A stretch of 64,000 nt of DNA, taken from Gracilaria vermiculophylla. Taxonomy: Eukaryota; Rhodophyta; Florideophyceae; Gracilariales; Gracilariaceae. Positions 1 through 11,183 of the stretch are shown piece by piece. The DNA lies in assembly GCA_019155205.2 (NCBI GenBank), contig JAHNZQ020000004.1, forward strand, positions 876,628 through 940,627, given 5' to 3'. Each line of letters begins with the position of its first letter. Position 1 is the first letter of the stretch. The notes under the pieces were generated by a model, which saw only the letters and a program-made list of their open reading frames with translations, ran no database searches and was not told the origin of the DNA. The position numbers were made by a program, and so were the translations under genes.

Positions 1-2705
1 GATACTGTAGCGCACGCAGGCAATATTATGCACCACGTGGCCCAGCTAATAAATTACGAACCCTCCTTAGGAATATTATGCCTTAAGGCCAAACCACCAT
101 AATTCCGTAGGAGCCACTGTACTACAAAGGCTACAAACACGTACGGGTATACGGAGCTTCGTCATAATGCTCCATGGTTATCATCATTTGCCAATTATGC
201 TCGTCAACGTGCAAAATAATTCAGAGTTTTATGGCAGAAGGACTGTTCAAAGCAGACTTCTCGAAACCAAACTTTGTTCAAAGTGTGCAGGAGCAATCGC
301 GTGAGAGCAATATTGCTCCATTGTTCAAACGGAACGTTGTCGAAAAATACAGCAGGATTAATGAAACAGAAAGAATTTTGTCGCGCTCACTACCACATGA
401 AAAGGTTCAATCAAGACCTTCATACTATTGTTTGTGTTCGAACAATCACAAAATTCGTAAGAATGAGAAACACTACAGAAAAAAGGGAGGTTCAAGGCAA
501 ACACAGTGGTGCCCCACGTGTAGGCAGGCAGTATGTTCAGCATTTTAAAATGCATGACAAAGTGATCAATTGTTAGTAAGAGCAACAATTTCAAGTCATA
601 AACTCGAAAAACTTAAAAACAATGCATTGCCAGGCCTCTTCTACGAAGGTTTTCATTTATATTATCCCCATCTTCTTCCGAAAGAGAGGATGAATCATCC
701 ATAGCAAACCTCTTTTTAGAGGAGGGTGACGGGCTTAAGCTGGACCCCATGCAAAAGTGACCGAGGTCCTTGTACTTGGGGTAGTAGTCGGAGTAGGAAT
801 CAGTACAACAACCGCTATGCTCGCACTTGTTGATGGCGATGGCGTTTGAGTGAAGGGAGAAGTTGTAGACGTTATAAAAATCGGTATACCGCTGTTTGTT
901 TCCATCATCTTATCAAAGGAATGCCTTTTCTCATGTTACATGCATTCTGCAAGGTGATTGGGTTGTTTAGAAGCTTAGGCATAAGATACGGTGACAGAGT
1001 GGGGGAAGATAGATAGTTTTGTCCCGGAGCTAAGTTCTCTGTTTCCTAAACAAAGTCACAACGAGGAGAATTCATGTTGTTACACGGCAAAGCTCTTCAT
1101 GATTCGTCATATTGAACGGTAGTGAAGGGCATGAAACTGGCCAACGGTTCGTAGATGAGCCGAAAAGCCCGTCTTGTCCAGCTCAGTCCAGGGTGACATG
1201 CTGGGTGAATTCACCGACGGTCGGTGATGATCACCCAAGCATGGCGCACGATCACCGACGCAGGGTGCAATGGGACCAAATCACCCAGTGCACCCAAAAA
1301 ATACGGTGACGAAAATTCGTCACCCAAGTGTCATGGGGTTAACGCTCGCAAACGTAAGAATGGCCTCATTTTTAAGGAGATATGCTCCTGTACAATTAAT
1401 AATTTCTCACCGGCATTTAAGGTGCCCGTGCAATATCATTAAAACCCCATGCCACCGTGCAGGACTCAGAAGGACATGTAACTCTATTTGAAACGACAGA
1501 GATTAGCGACAACTGTGAGCGTTTGGCGCCGTAATTGAACAAATCACTGAAACAAGATGAAAAACAAGTGTAGGGGGAAAAAGCAAGTCACGGAATGTTC
1601 GAAGTGGGCGGAAACCAAACATATCAATCTTGCTGCCGCAACTTAAGCACACCTGACACAAGAAACCCTTTCAATCCTTCGCCTAACGATCAACCGCAAC
1701 GGAACCACGCATTTTAAGGCCTCTTCGCCCGTGTCAAAGATTCGTTCCGTGGCAGTGATCCTCGTCTGAACCGTCAGTCAAGTGCCAAAAAGCCCCAAAT
1801 CAGACGCACGCCATTGCGGTTGACAGGCGAGAATATTGCATGTGCTCCAAGGGATGATAGGTTATGGGGGCATTCTTCAATTTGCATGTTGCCATCTCAT
1901 CGTCCTCACTGTCAGGGTTCAAGGCTGGGGATCAATGAACAAAATCAAGTGGTTGGAGAGGGTGATGAGTGAGGGGGAGGGCAAGCATGAGGCGCGCCAG
2001 AAGGCCGGTGACTCGTGACGTCGCCCATTCCAGATATATCTGTATCTCTACCGTATGTAGAGATGGCAGTAACGATGCTTTTGACCTCTCGAAAAGCCGT
2101 GCCGGCTGTTTCGCTGAACTGTCGAAGGGGCTCCCAGGATTCTGTTTGCTTATTAGGCATGGAAACCAACGTGAGACAACAAATGGAATGCATCTCGTCC
2201 TTCATGAGACACGTGGCAAGCTTACCCTCCTTGTAACCTTTCGAACGGAACGAACGCCTCAGGGACAGGCTGTCTGTCGATGAGCAATGAGAAGCTGTCT
2301 GAAAAGGACAGTGAGGCGGCTCCCGCCGTACTTGCTGTACTCTGGACGGCGCTGTCAGACTTGCCACTTGGTTGCTCAACTGACTTGCGCCTCACTCCTC
2401 ACTCCAACAGGAGCCACTTTGCGCAGGTTTCTCCGCCCCATCCGCCCCCCCCGGTTGCCAGCCTGCTCCTGTCCAACCGCGCAGAACTCGTTCATCAACT
2501 ACGCCTTACTTTCTTCGCCCGCCCTTCAAGACCTCGCCCTCACATCTAACCGCGTTACCTTTATTGACCATTTCGGCTTCTTTTGCTCGCAGTGTTTCGT
2601 TTCACCACCCACCCAAGGCCACTGCACCTCACTCCTTCGACTATCTCACTCCTATCCTCTTCGTCATTCTTTTCATTTTAGCCCCCCTCGTGTCCTGCTT
2701 GCACC
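1..2705. other. Intergenic region, no convincing gene
   Basis: Several short open frames exist on both strands, but none has a recognisable domain or runs longer than about 145 codons. The only structure I see is a cluster of GGTGA/TCACC palindromes near 1190-1330 (listed separately) and a pyrimidine-rich stretch from about 2380 to 2700. The latter lies directly before the kinase start and is probably its promoter and 5' leader. Confidence 0.6.
1190..1330. repeat. Cluster of GGTGA/TCACC inverted motifs
   Basis: GGTGA or TCACC recurs many times in about 140 bases. Perfect inverted repeats are at 1211-1227 (TCACCGAC-G-GTCGGTGA), 1204-1215 (GGTGAATTCACC) and 1305-1324 (GGTGACGAA-AA-TTCGTCACC). 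The function is unknown. It may be a binding-site cluster or a decayed repeat. Confidence 0.55.
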
Positions 2706-3989
2706 ATGGGTTCCAGGGTAGGACCTTATATTGTGACTTCGACGCTCGGACAGGGTACCTTCGGAAAAGTCAAGCTTGCTCAGCACCAAGAAACTGGAAA
2801 AGAATATGCCATTAAAATCCTCGATAAGTCTGATATTAAGGCCAATGAGCTTACCGTGAACGTCCGTCGCGAAATTGCTATTATGAAAGCTCTGAACCAC
2901 AAGAACATTGTAAATCTCCGCGAGGTCCTCAGCTCCAAATCCAAGCTCTACATCGTCATGGACCTTGTCCGGGGTGGAGAACTTTTCGAGCAAATTGAGC
3001 GTAAGGGCGAGTTAGACGAACCAACTGCAAGAAAATACTTTCAGCAACTCATTGATGGTATAGATTACTGTCATCGCCGCGGAGTCTGTCACAGGGACCT
3101 CAAGCCCGAAAACCTTCTCGTTGACAGCAACGGAACCCTCAAGATCACTGATTTCGGTGTCTCATCCATGAAAGGTGGAGTAAGCGGTAGCGAACTTCTT
3201 TACACAGCCTGCGGTACACCGTACTATTGTGCACCAGAAATCATCAACGGAGCGGAAGAAGGTTACTCGGGCGTGAAGATTGACGCTTGGTCTTGTGGTA
3301 TCATACTGTATTTACTACTAACCGGGCAGCTACCATTCCAAAACGAGGACATGACACTTCTCTACGAACAAATTAATCGTTGCAAGGTTGATTATCCTTC
3401 ATGGATGCCTGCAGAAGCGAAAGACTTGATTTCAAGGTTACTTGAAAAGGATCCTGAGAAGCGATATTCGCTTGAGGACGTAAAGAAACATTCTTGGTTT
3501 CTGGTGGACTATGAGCCTGCTGACAGTGACCTTCACAGGCGTCCCTCCGATCATAATCGTACTGGAAGTCATTCTTCTTCATCGTCGCGGGGCAGCGGAA
3601 AGGCATCGAGGGGAAACTCGCGTGGTTCTAAATCACGCGAGAAACTAGAGCGTGGCCGTCGATCGAACGAACCGGTGGCACCACCTCCACCCCCAGCTCC
3701 TGCTCCAGAGCCTGAACCCACCCCTGCCGTTCGCGATATCGTAGCGGAATTTGAAGGGAAGGAGTTGGAAGAGGTGGTGAGAGCTGCTCTGCCCGGAAAG
3801 CCCCAGAGGAGAATTGATGACGTAGTTGCCAAGCTTGCTGATTTAGACATCGATTGTACCGAAGATATTCAATTCCTAGCAAAGACCTTTAAGACACCCA
3901 AAGGGTTGACTGAATGGTTGGAAGGAAACAGCAGTCTACCTGCTGTCACATGCATGCGTATCTCCGGTTTCTTCTTCCAATCGGAGTAA
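2706..3989 (+). CDS. CAMK-type serine/threonine protein kinase
   Basis: This 427-residue protein has an N-terminal kinase domain at about residues 8-265. Visible motifs are a glycine loop (GQGTFG, 15-20), Lys37 of the AIK motif, HRDLKPEN (129-136), DFG (149-151), an activation segment ACGTPYY with possible phospho-threonine, APE (176-178) and the DAWSCG motif. The core resembles the plant/fungal SNF1, CIPK and CAMKL group. The tail (266-427) starts with a Ser/Gly/Arg-rich stretch, then a Pro-Ala run near 335-350, then about 70 residues of probable helix. I see no NAF/FISL motif or AMPK-type UBA, so it cannot be called a CIPK or SnRK1 with confidence. It is probably cytosolic. It is uninterrupted and starts at an ATG after a pyrimidine-rich leader. 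The substrate is unknown. Confidence 0.88.
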   Translation: MGSRVGPYIVTSTLGQGTFGKVKLAQHQETGKEYAIKILDKSDIKANELTVNVRREIAIMKALNHKNIVNLREVLSSKSKLYIVMDLVRGGELFEQIERKGELDEPTARKYFQQLIDGIDYCHRRGVCHRDLKPENLLVDSNGTLKITDFGVSSMKGGVSGSELLYTACGTPYYCAPEIINGAEEGYSGVKIDAWSCGIILYLLLTGQLPFQNEDMTLLYEQINRCKVDYPSWMPAEAKDLISRLLEKDPEKRYSLEDVKKHSWFLVDYEPADSDLHRRPSDHNRTGSHSSSSSRGSGKASRGNSRGSKSREKLERGRRSNEPVAPPPPPAPAPEPEPTPAVRDIVAEFEGKELEEVVRAALPGKPQRRIDDVVAKLADLDIDCTEDIQFLAKTFKTPKGLTEWLEGNSSLPAVTCMRISGFFFQSE

Positions 3990-4581
3990 CTTTGCGTAGA
4001 TGTCGATAAATAGCTTATTTGCTGAGCGGATTAACTGGGATATGCGTTGAACAGGAGGGTTGCGTCGCTTCATCCACATGATACCGACGACTGAGTTTCG
4101 AGGCTAAATCGTGATGGAAATCTCGAAAGCGGTGTTTGCTCATCTTGCACTGGCTGTCCTTTCAAGCCCTAGTTTTCCCTGCATTGCAGCGGTTCCGTAT
4201 TATTCTCTCACTGCTTCAAGCGAGGCAGCCTTACATTGTTGAGGAGCGTACTGCGTGTGCTGGTGAAATGGGAAAACCGTCGAGGTTGACATCATCATGA
4301 TTTGTTTCTACTAGGTTCTAAAACTCCCTCCATATCGCCAACATGGTTTCAGATTCGGGTATCTACATCATACCTGCATCACAGTCCTCGGTTGTCTTTT
4401 TAAACAAAGGATAGAAGAAACGAGCGAAACTGTACAAAAAACTACAAAACTGCACCTACTCAACCTCCGTCGAAGGTGATATTTCATTTTAAAGTACTTG
4501 TGTTGGGCACCATGACAGAGCGGCCAAAACTTTACCAGTAGTTCTAGACAAACGAGCTAATTGACGTGTCTATGTCGTCAA
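3990..4581. other. Intergenic, convergent 3' ends
   Basis: This is the space between the kinase stop (+) and the Hint-protein stop (-). It should hold both 3' UTRs. I see no further open frame or structured element. Confidence 0.6.
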
Positions 4582-7155
4582 CTACGAACTGCGGATATTA
4601 AACCACTTCACAACGAATGGGTTTTGAACGAAGAAACCTACAAGTGTGGGGCGACTTCCCAGCTTGTCTAGAAGTCGAATGGGAGCCATCAATGCGTGAG
4701 CGATAGAGGGTTCAATCGCGGAAGTGTAGGTACTCACTTTAAACCCGTCAATAATGATATCACCATGTGATGTGTGTGGATTGAAGAGGCCCCGTGCGAA
4801 AACTTGGTTTTTAGCCGTAATAGGAACTGCAGTCCCATTTGGAAGAATCAAAGAGTCCGAAGCTGAAACTTCCCGAGCAGGCAGGAGACCTCTTCCAGTA
4901 TAGATGTAGTGTGAGGATGTAACGGTGAGACTTCTTCCGTTCTCAGTGACAAACTGATTGAAAGACAACACAATTGACTCATCTGCATGACTGAAATCGA
5001 TCACGGGAGATAAATGACCATCGTCGACCATCACCCGGCTCCCGACTTGCAAATCTTCTACTCGAATGAAATTTCCGTTTTCTCCGACAGCCAGTGCATC
5101 AGCTGGGAAACAAGCAGAACCATTATTCTGAGAGTCGGCAGTTGGGGACGGAGACGGGGTGCTCGACCTTCCAGGTTTTGATGTTGGGGATTGAGGCCCA
5201 CCCGATCTTGTCATTTGAGGATCATTCAAAGCGGCTGCGCTTTCCTGCACTAAGGGCGAGGAAGATACTTCAATACTTGGTAAAATCGAAGCTGTCGGAG
5301 TGCGACCGAAGACGATGAGGGGTCCTCCTTTCGACGGTTCCTCTGAAGGCATCTTAGATCCCTTCAATGCGACATCTTTCGGTCGAGATGGTTTCTTTCC
5401 ATTTCCTTTACTATCGCCAGACTGTTCCAGGGAGAGACCTCCTCCAGGAGCAAAATCCACTATTTTGGGCGCCTTCGAAGGGTCTGGGTAAATGGAATGT
5501 GCTGGAGAGCTTGTCTTCGAGAAGACAGGTACAGGAAACACGACAGGAACAACAGGTGTAGGATGGAAACTTTGCGTCATAGAAGTAGATGGCGCTGTTG
5601 AAGACTTTTGTGTACTTGGGAGCGGCTTCTCGGAAACATCGCTGGATGAGGGCTTCAAGTTTGCGTTGGGTGATGGGGTCTTAAGCTGTCCTTTGTTGTC
5701 CAATTGAAGTGGATGCTGAGATGCATTCGGTGTCGACTGCTCCTTCGAGGGTGGCGTGGTGGGCGGCGTATTAAAGACCCTCTGACTGACTGACGGAGAA
5801 TGGTGTTGTGATGGTTTTGGTTTTTCGGTAAGCTTTCTCGGGGTTATAGATGGTGTCTTCGGAGAAAATTGGAGTGATGTCTTTGGTGTTTCCTGTTCAA
5901 CTGTCTTTTTGGGAAAGGTTGGCGAAATTGATACTGCTGCGGAGGATAATGGTTGCGCTTCAGAAGTTGACGTCTTCGTCTGAGTTGTTGACGGGGTTTT
6001 CGATGTCATTTCCGCGGAGGGAGTTGATCCTTGTCCCTGACTTGGAGGATCCCGCGACGGAGTGGAAGTCATATCGCTCTTTGGCAGTTTCCGATCATGT
6101 AGCGCAGGTGTTTGTGATGGGGATGGTGTCTCATCTTCGGTCATGCTCATCTCATCAGCCTTGTGCGACGGGTGAGTTGTTGAAGAAGGCTTCATCGTAT
6201 GTTTCATTGGTTCCGTCGAAGACGTGGCTGTTTTGGAACTGCTTGGCGGGGGTGTGGAAGAGGAAGTCATATCGCTCTTCGGCGGTTTCCGATCATGCAA
6301 CGCAGGTGTTTGTGATGGGGATGGTGTCTCATCTTCTGTCATGCTCATATCATTAGCCTTGCGCGATGGTTGAGTTGTTGAAGAAGGATTCATCGTATGT
6401 TTCATTGGTTCCGTCGAAGACGTGGCTGTTCTGGAACTGCTTGGCAGCGGTGTCGAAGAAGAGGTCACTGAAACAGGGCCGTACCGAGAATTCTGTGTTT
6501 CCGCTGGTTGCACTGCAATCGGTGATGGTGAACCCCACGTGCTGGTGAAAGCACATGCCTTGTGTCTGTCGTTTATGAGCATTACTTTCGGATGTCCATG
6601 GAAAGGGATGTGAAATTCATCTCCGAAAGGCTCACTATCGGATGTGATGATCACCGCCGCGCCTTTTGCCAACGAAGATCGACCACAGGATCTTGTTGAG
6701 TTCTCAACTCCAATATAAAACCCATTCAGACTCATCAATACCTTTCGAATCGAACGCTTGAATCCCGTCACTTCTTCATCAAGTCCGAATATGTCTACAA
6801 TAGCTTGAGATGTGAGCTTTCTCTCATATTTCAATGAGAGCATTCCATGGTCGTGACATGAAAACTCGTCATGCGTAATATCTTTGTGACGTAAAGCAAT
6901 ACTGCTCTTCTCATGATGTCCATTTGTCAAATGCGTAATAGTCCTCGGACATAAGTTACCTTTGCCGGAGAGTTCCATAAATCGAGAGTAGTGGCCATGA
7001 ATATCTTTTGAACCCAGAGCAATTCGCTGCTCTGTAGAGTCAAACACGGCCTCGAGAGTGACAACCCGTTTCGTCGGCGCTGCCAGGGGAGATGCTGGTA
7101 CTGACAACAATACCACAAAAAAGACTAGAACCGTGAACATGGTTTCTAGTTTCAC
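4582..7155 (-). CDS. Secreted protein with C-terminal hedgehog-type Hint domain
   Basis: This 857-residue protein is read without interruption. Residues 1-25 form a signal peptide (hydrophobic VLVFFVVLLSVPAS). Residues about 30-215 form a globular region with four cysteines (in LCPRT, SCHDH, SCGRS, KACAF) that I do not recognise. A long Ser/Thr/Pro-rich linker follows and includes two consecutive 66-residue repeats. The last 176 residues look like a Hint (hedgehog/intein autoprocessing) module: it opens with Cys682 in the motif ACFPAD and has the usual block LQVGSRVMVDD, then LTVTSSHYIYT with the TxxH-type histidine, then GLLPAREV. In hedgehog proteins this cysteine attacks the preceding peptide bond and the precursor cuts itself. 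By analogy the N-terminal part may be released after Ser680-Ala681. Red algae are known to carry Hint modules on unrelated N-terminal domains. Autoprocessing here is inferred, and it could be a matrix or wall protein. Confidence 0.82.
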   Translation of the reverse strand: MKLETMFTVLVFFVVLLSVPASPLAAPTKRVVTLEAVFDSTEQRIALGSKDIHGHYSRFMELSGKGNLCPRTITHLTNGHHEKSSIALRHKDITHDEFSCHDHGMLSLKYERKLTSQAIVDIFGLDEEVTGFKRSIRKVLMSLNGFYIGVENSTRSCGRSSLAKGAAVIITSDSEPFGDEFHIPFHGHPKVMLINDRHKACAFTSTWGSPSPIAVQPAETQNSRYGPVSVTSSSTPLPSSSRTATSSTEPMKHTMNPSSTTQPSRKANDMSMTEDETPSPSQTPALHDRKPPKSDMTSSSTPPPSSSKTATSSTEPMKHTMKPSSTTHPSHKADEMSMTEDETPSPSQTPALHDRKLPKSDMTSTPSRDPPSQGQGSTPSAEMTSKTPSTTQTKTSTSEAQPLSSAAVSISPTFPKKTVEQETPKTSLQFSPKTPSITPRKLTEKPKPSQHHSPSVSQRVFNTPPTTPPSKEQSTPNASQHPLQLDNKGQLKTPSPNANLKPSSSDVSEKPLPSTQKSSTAPSTSMTQSFHPTPVVPVVFPVPVFSKTSSPAHSIYPDPSKAPKIVDFAPGGGLSLEQSGDSKGNGKKPSRPKDVALKGSKMPSEEPSKGGPLIVFGRTPTASILPSIEVSSSPLVQESAAALNDPQMTRSGGPQSPTSKPGRSSTPSPSPTADSQNNGSACFPADALAVGENGNFIRVEDLQVGSRVMVDDGHLSPVIDFSHADESIVLSFNQFVTENGRSLTVTSSHYIYTGRGLLPAREVSASDSLILPNGTAVPITAKNQVFARGLFNPHTSHGDIIIDGFKVSTYTSAIEPSIAHALMAPIRLLDKLGSRPTLVGFFVQNPFVVKWFNIRSS
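6068..6463 (-). repeat. Two tandem 198-bp (66-codon) repeats
   Basis: Copies at 6068-6265 and 6266-6463 are nearly identical in DNA and keep the reading frame of the Hint protein. Each encodes a Ser/Thr/Pro-rich unit containing ATSSTEPMKHTM and MSMTEDETPSPSQTPALHD. The high identity points to a recent unequal exchange or slippage in the linker. Confidence 0.85.
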
Positions 7156-9037
7156 AGTCTGTTAAATGGTTGCTCAATTCCTTTTGCAGAAAAGCTATAG
7201 TGGTTGGATATCAGCAGCTTTCCTACAATACTGATGAGTGAACTGATCAGAGTGAGTCCGAGCTCTTGGGGGGCGTTGAACCAAAGCTTTGCTCGACGGA
7301 GGGGCCCTGGAGGACATTTAAGGTGTTGAATGACTCTCGGCGTTGCACTTCACATTTCCTTTTGACTTGGGCTCTTCGAGAGAGAGGGTCTAAATTCTCA
7401 ATGCCGCGATGAGGTTGCATTTCCAGCGTCACGGCGTTCATCAATGTGAGGAACTCTACGTTTGCACTTAAAAAGTACACAAAATCGACAGCGCTCCGTC
7501 TCTCTCCCGCTTTATCGGCACGGATTGAGGGTTGCCTTGCACAATCACCACTTTGATTTATCTTATATTTTCAGGGCGAGATAGCCTTCAAAACATGCCT
7601 CCATTTCAAAGAGAGGGCGAACACGTACACGAGAATAAGATTTTAATGAACTTTGCTACGCAAATGATTTGAACACATCTTTGTTTAGTCTGACGCAACT
7701 GAGCATTCAGAAACATTAAGAAATAACATTCTGAAAAAGTTCCGAGTATCGGGGGGTTAAGGGCTAAAGTACATAGCAGTACACAAAGACCGAGAACTGA
7801 AGTGAAGAGGTTGCAGAGTCTTTACCTGATAAAGTTCGAAAATTGTTGCAGTGCGCAAGATCTTCCTCCTTAGAAATGAAGATAACAATTCTGATAATCC
7901 AAAAGGCCTAACTGTTTTGTACAGAAGTGTAAGAAACATGCTGGACCTCTGGAGAGAAGGAATCTTTGTCCGCTCATGATGATGTTTTCGTGTGCGACGA
8001 TTTTCTCGAAGGCTTCCCTGAGGCATCGCTGGTTTTCGCGATGGTATCCGAGGCTGCCCGCACCCCATCCAACTACATGACGAAGCAACGATAAAAGTGA
8101 GCGGGGTGAGCGCGACTGTTGTACTGCAGCATGCGCATTAAGTAAACTGTGCTTTGGCATTTCGGGTTACAAAATGGAATGTTTCCAATGTTCTCCAGAT
8201 TGCGGTACGTAAACAGGCATGAATAATGCTCCAATTTCAGGGCGATGGAATGACCTCGTTTCGTCAATGAGTTAGGTGTCACCAGTGATTCTGGTCTCGG
8301 TGCAAAGGATAAAGGAAAGGTAGCACGTCTGTCATGGCGTCGAAATGGACGTGATGAGGTAGCAGAGTAGCTTCATAGAGCTGGTGCTCTCCGCATTGGT
8401 ATTTACATCGATTCCGCCCCTGATTGTTCTGACTTGATGAAATTGGCACGGCCCATCATTCTATAGCTCTTGTGAGAAATAACCGGCAAGGAACTCTTCC
8501 CATGAACCAAAACGATTCAAAAACACAGGCATATAATTGATGCAACCACGACTTGTCATCTTTGTAGCGGCACCTATCCGAGAACATTTACCTATTCCTC
8601 GAGGGTTGAAACATCCCTGCGGTCACACTGAGATTGCAGGAACATGGGCGGCTGGATGCATCAGAACTAAGTGATCGCAATGCAAACTTCGCAGCCATAG
8701 CACCATCAATCGGAACTCACTTCGCCGAGGAAGGCTAACGAGGTCTTAGAGAGACCCTCCCCCCCCCACCCCCCCGAGTTCAAGACCAATTTGAGAGGAT
8801 TGCTGACATGCACTGTGTAGTGTTTTAATCCGCTTTTATTTCCTTTTTTGCTTTTCATTTGGCAAAAGGCTTTCGTGTAGTGAAATACACCTCACCTATA
8901 CCGTATGCGTATTCATACTTCAGGGCCTTATCCGTCCCGGGTTAGCCAGTCTCTTGATCTTTATTGCTGGAAAAGGTTTAGATGATTCTTTAGTCACGAG
9001 CAACTGCCCTTGCTCAGTGTGATTGCGGCAAGGAAAA
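7156..9037. other. Intergenic region, no convincing gene
   Basis: Short minus-strand frames between 7250 and 8280 show no domain, and their composition is no different from non-coding DNA here. There is a C-run near 8761-8776. The end of the interval should hold the promoter of the bL25 gene. Confidence 0.55.
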
Positions 9038-9951
9038 ATGGATCGAGCCGGTCGGATGGTTCAATACGCTACTCGCGTTATACGAGTTGCAAATTCCAAT
9101 TCCATTGACAAACCTCTCAGATTCGTCGCCAATGCTGTTCAAAACATAACAGATGTCAGCGACAAACGGAATGCTACTATTGAAGACATAAATCTGCTTG
9201 ATTCATCCGATCCAACACTGTTTCATAGAACTATAACTGGAAGATTGCGAGAAGGAAATAAACGAGCCTCACGAAGGATCTGCAAGGAAGGTTCTTGGTA
9301 AGTTACATGACCGAATAAAACCTCGTTAGTCTTACTGTGAGAGTTAGATAAACTAACACAGATATATTACTGTGGAGAAGGATCTTAGCATGTGTTGAGG
9401 GTCGCAATAAGTTTCCCGACCTCACAATACAAGTTCCAAAAGCCCCTCTTCTCGAAGATATGCTGGCAGGTAGGTTTGCTTTGCAGAAGAGAGGAAAGAC
9501 TCGCTTTGTGGGGCCTTTGTATGAATTGAGGATAGAAGAAAACACAATGGACGAGTATGGTAGACTCTTGAGCACTGCGGACCTTCCCTTTCAACGGCTA
9601 CGGGCTCTGGCGCATAACATTCGGATACATCCTGTCGGGGAATATCCACTGGGCGTGTCGTTTCGGTATTCTCCTGAAAACGAGCCTGTACGGGTCCGAG
9701 TACCTGTAGTGTGTATCAATCAGGAGAAATGCCCTGGTATGCGTGATGGTGGATGGCTCAATCGACTCCAGAAATGCATTGATATCAATGTTGCTCCGTT
9801 TACCCCAGCTCCCCAGTTCGTGACAATGGATGTGTCGGGAATGAAGATGAAGGACAAAAGATTTGTAGGAGACTTGCATTTTGAAAGAAAGGGAGATGGG
9901 TGCCGAACTGTTTTAGGCGATGATGAGCCAGTGGTAGTCATTTCTAAATAA
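9038..9951 (+). CDS. Organellar (probably mitochondrial) ribosomal protein bL25, TL5/CTC type
   Basis: bL25 binds 5S rRNA in bacterial-type ribosomes. I read two exons, 9038-9297 and 9381-9951 (276 aa), with a GTAAGT donor and a CTAAC-like branch site at 9352-9357. An alternative junction (9290/9362) also keeps the frame but has a weaker donor. The C-terminal half carries the TL5/CTC signature: VPVVCINQEKCPGMRDGG (the family's EKCPG..GG..N block), then a DVSGMKMKDK stretch (family DlSgL.igd), GDL, and a closing DDEPVVVISK. The N-terminal rRNA-binding part is more divergent but keeps KTRFVGPLYELRIEE, where bacteria have the vPGvlYG motif. The N-terminus is rich in Arg, Ser, Ala and Val and lacks the Phe motif of the plastid-targeted proteins in this window, so a mitochondrial location is more likely. 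The exon junction is less certain than the family. Confidence 0.78.
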
Positions 9952-10492
9952 GTTCACTACAGACCATGGTGTTTGCAATACTTAAAAAACTTTAGTGAAC
10001 TGATAATTTTTAAACTCATCGATTTGAGCACTCCTTACTTGCTGCGAAACCGCAATGGACCAATCTGCGATTCACTACTTTATAAAAACTCGATGTCATC
10101 CATGCAGGGTGTCGGATATTTCTACAAATTGAATGCTTTTTGACATAGCTCACGGGTCCACATCACAATGTAGTCGTTTGCTCATAGCTGCGGCTTGTAC
10201 TAGAGATAGTAAATTTAGGTGTTGCAGTAGAGCTTCAGATTCTCCCTTGCCTTTTTTTTTCGATACGCGCAAAAGACACCTCCGTTCCATTCGGACTCTG
10301 AAAATCATATCACCATGGGCCAGGTCATGATCATTATTCAGAGTGTTGGTGTTTAACGGAAGAAACTGTTCCGAACGGCCTACCGCTACGGTACAGCATG
10401 GGCTTTTTGATCTGCAAAAACTGGGGCAGTTGTATGCACCCTCTTGAACTGAATCTGTGTAAGATGTATGCTTATCAGTTTACTGCAATGGC
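9952..10492. other. Intergenic, convergent 3' ends
   Basis: This lies between the bL25 stop (+) and the uL22 stop (-). No open frame resembles a known protein, and no repeat or RNA gene was recognised. Confidence 0.55.
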
Positions 10493-11183
10493 CTACGCAG
10501 TCATACCGGAACGAAGTCGAGTACGTGATAAATTGGACGGAGCCCCAGTCCCGTCATCGTCTCCCGCAGGAACAGGATCTTCAGGCACGGATAGGAATAA
10601 TTCAACATGACAGGGCTGGCTCATGAACGCATTGATACGACCATGTGCCCTAAAAGTTCGACGACGTCCGCGTTCAGCTTTGTTGACTTGCATGTGAGAC
10701 ACAACAAGGCTCTCCGAATCAATTCCTCGCAGTTCAGCATTGCTTTCCGCATTCTTCAACAGTCCTAAGAGGAACTGGGCGGATTTTTTGGGCCACCTTC
10801 CCACGGGCACCTTCCAAGTGTTGCACTGCGGCTTTCCCTTCACACCAATTTTGAATCGTCGGAATGGAACAATCTCCTTCTTGTCAATGACGTTCTGAAG
10901 ATACTTTTGAGCTCTTTCAAGTTTCATTCCTTTTATCGCCTGACCAGTTTCATGAGTGTTTTTGAAGTGAACACGTAAAGCGCTGCCCCTTGCTTTAACG
11001 GCTGTTTCTCAGAAGTATATGACATCAAACAAGTTGTTAGAAGAAATTCTGATAAACTGATTAAAGAGTTGCGAGGTGATTACGTATTTTCCATGGACTC
11101 GGTCGCAGGAGTACAATCAAGTAGTCCAACTTACATTTCATGGGATTCTGCGGCTCCCTGGAGTACGTTTTTCCCTTGCCCAT
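10493..11183 (-). CDS. RPL17: Cytosolic 60S ribosomal protein uL22 (RPL17)
   Basis: This component of the large cytosolic ribosomal subunit lines the exit tunnel. Two exons are read on the minus strand: 11183-11135 encodes [16 protein letters not shown], and 11001-10493 encodes the rest. The 133-nt intron (11134-11002) has a GTAAGT donor and a CAG acceptor. The joined protein is about 185 aa and shows the family blocks in order: [67 protein letters not shown] and a PCHVELFL strand. The C-terminal tail is acidic then basic and is not conserved in the family. A short first exon with an early intron is typical of ribosomal protein genes. Confidence 0.95.

Noticed and set aside
2706..3989. CIPK (SnRK3) assignment for the kinase
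   Set aside because: No NAF/FISL motif is found in the C-terminal tail, so only the general CAMK group is supported.
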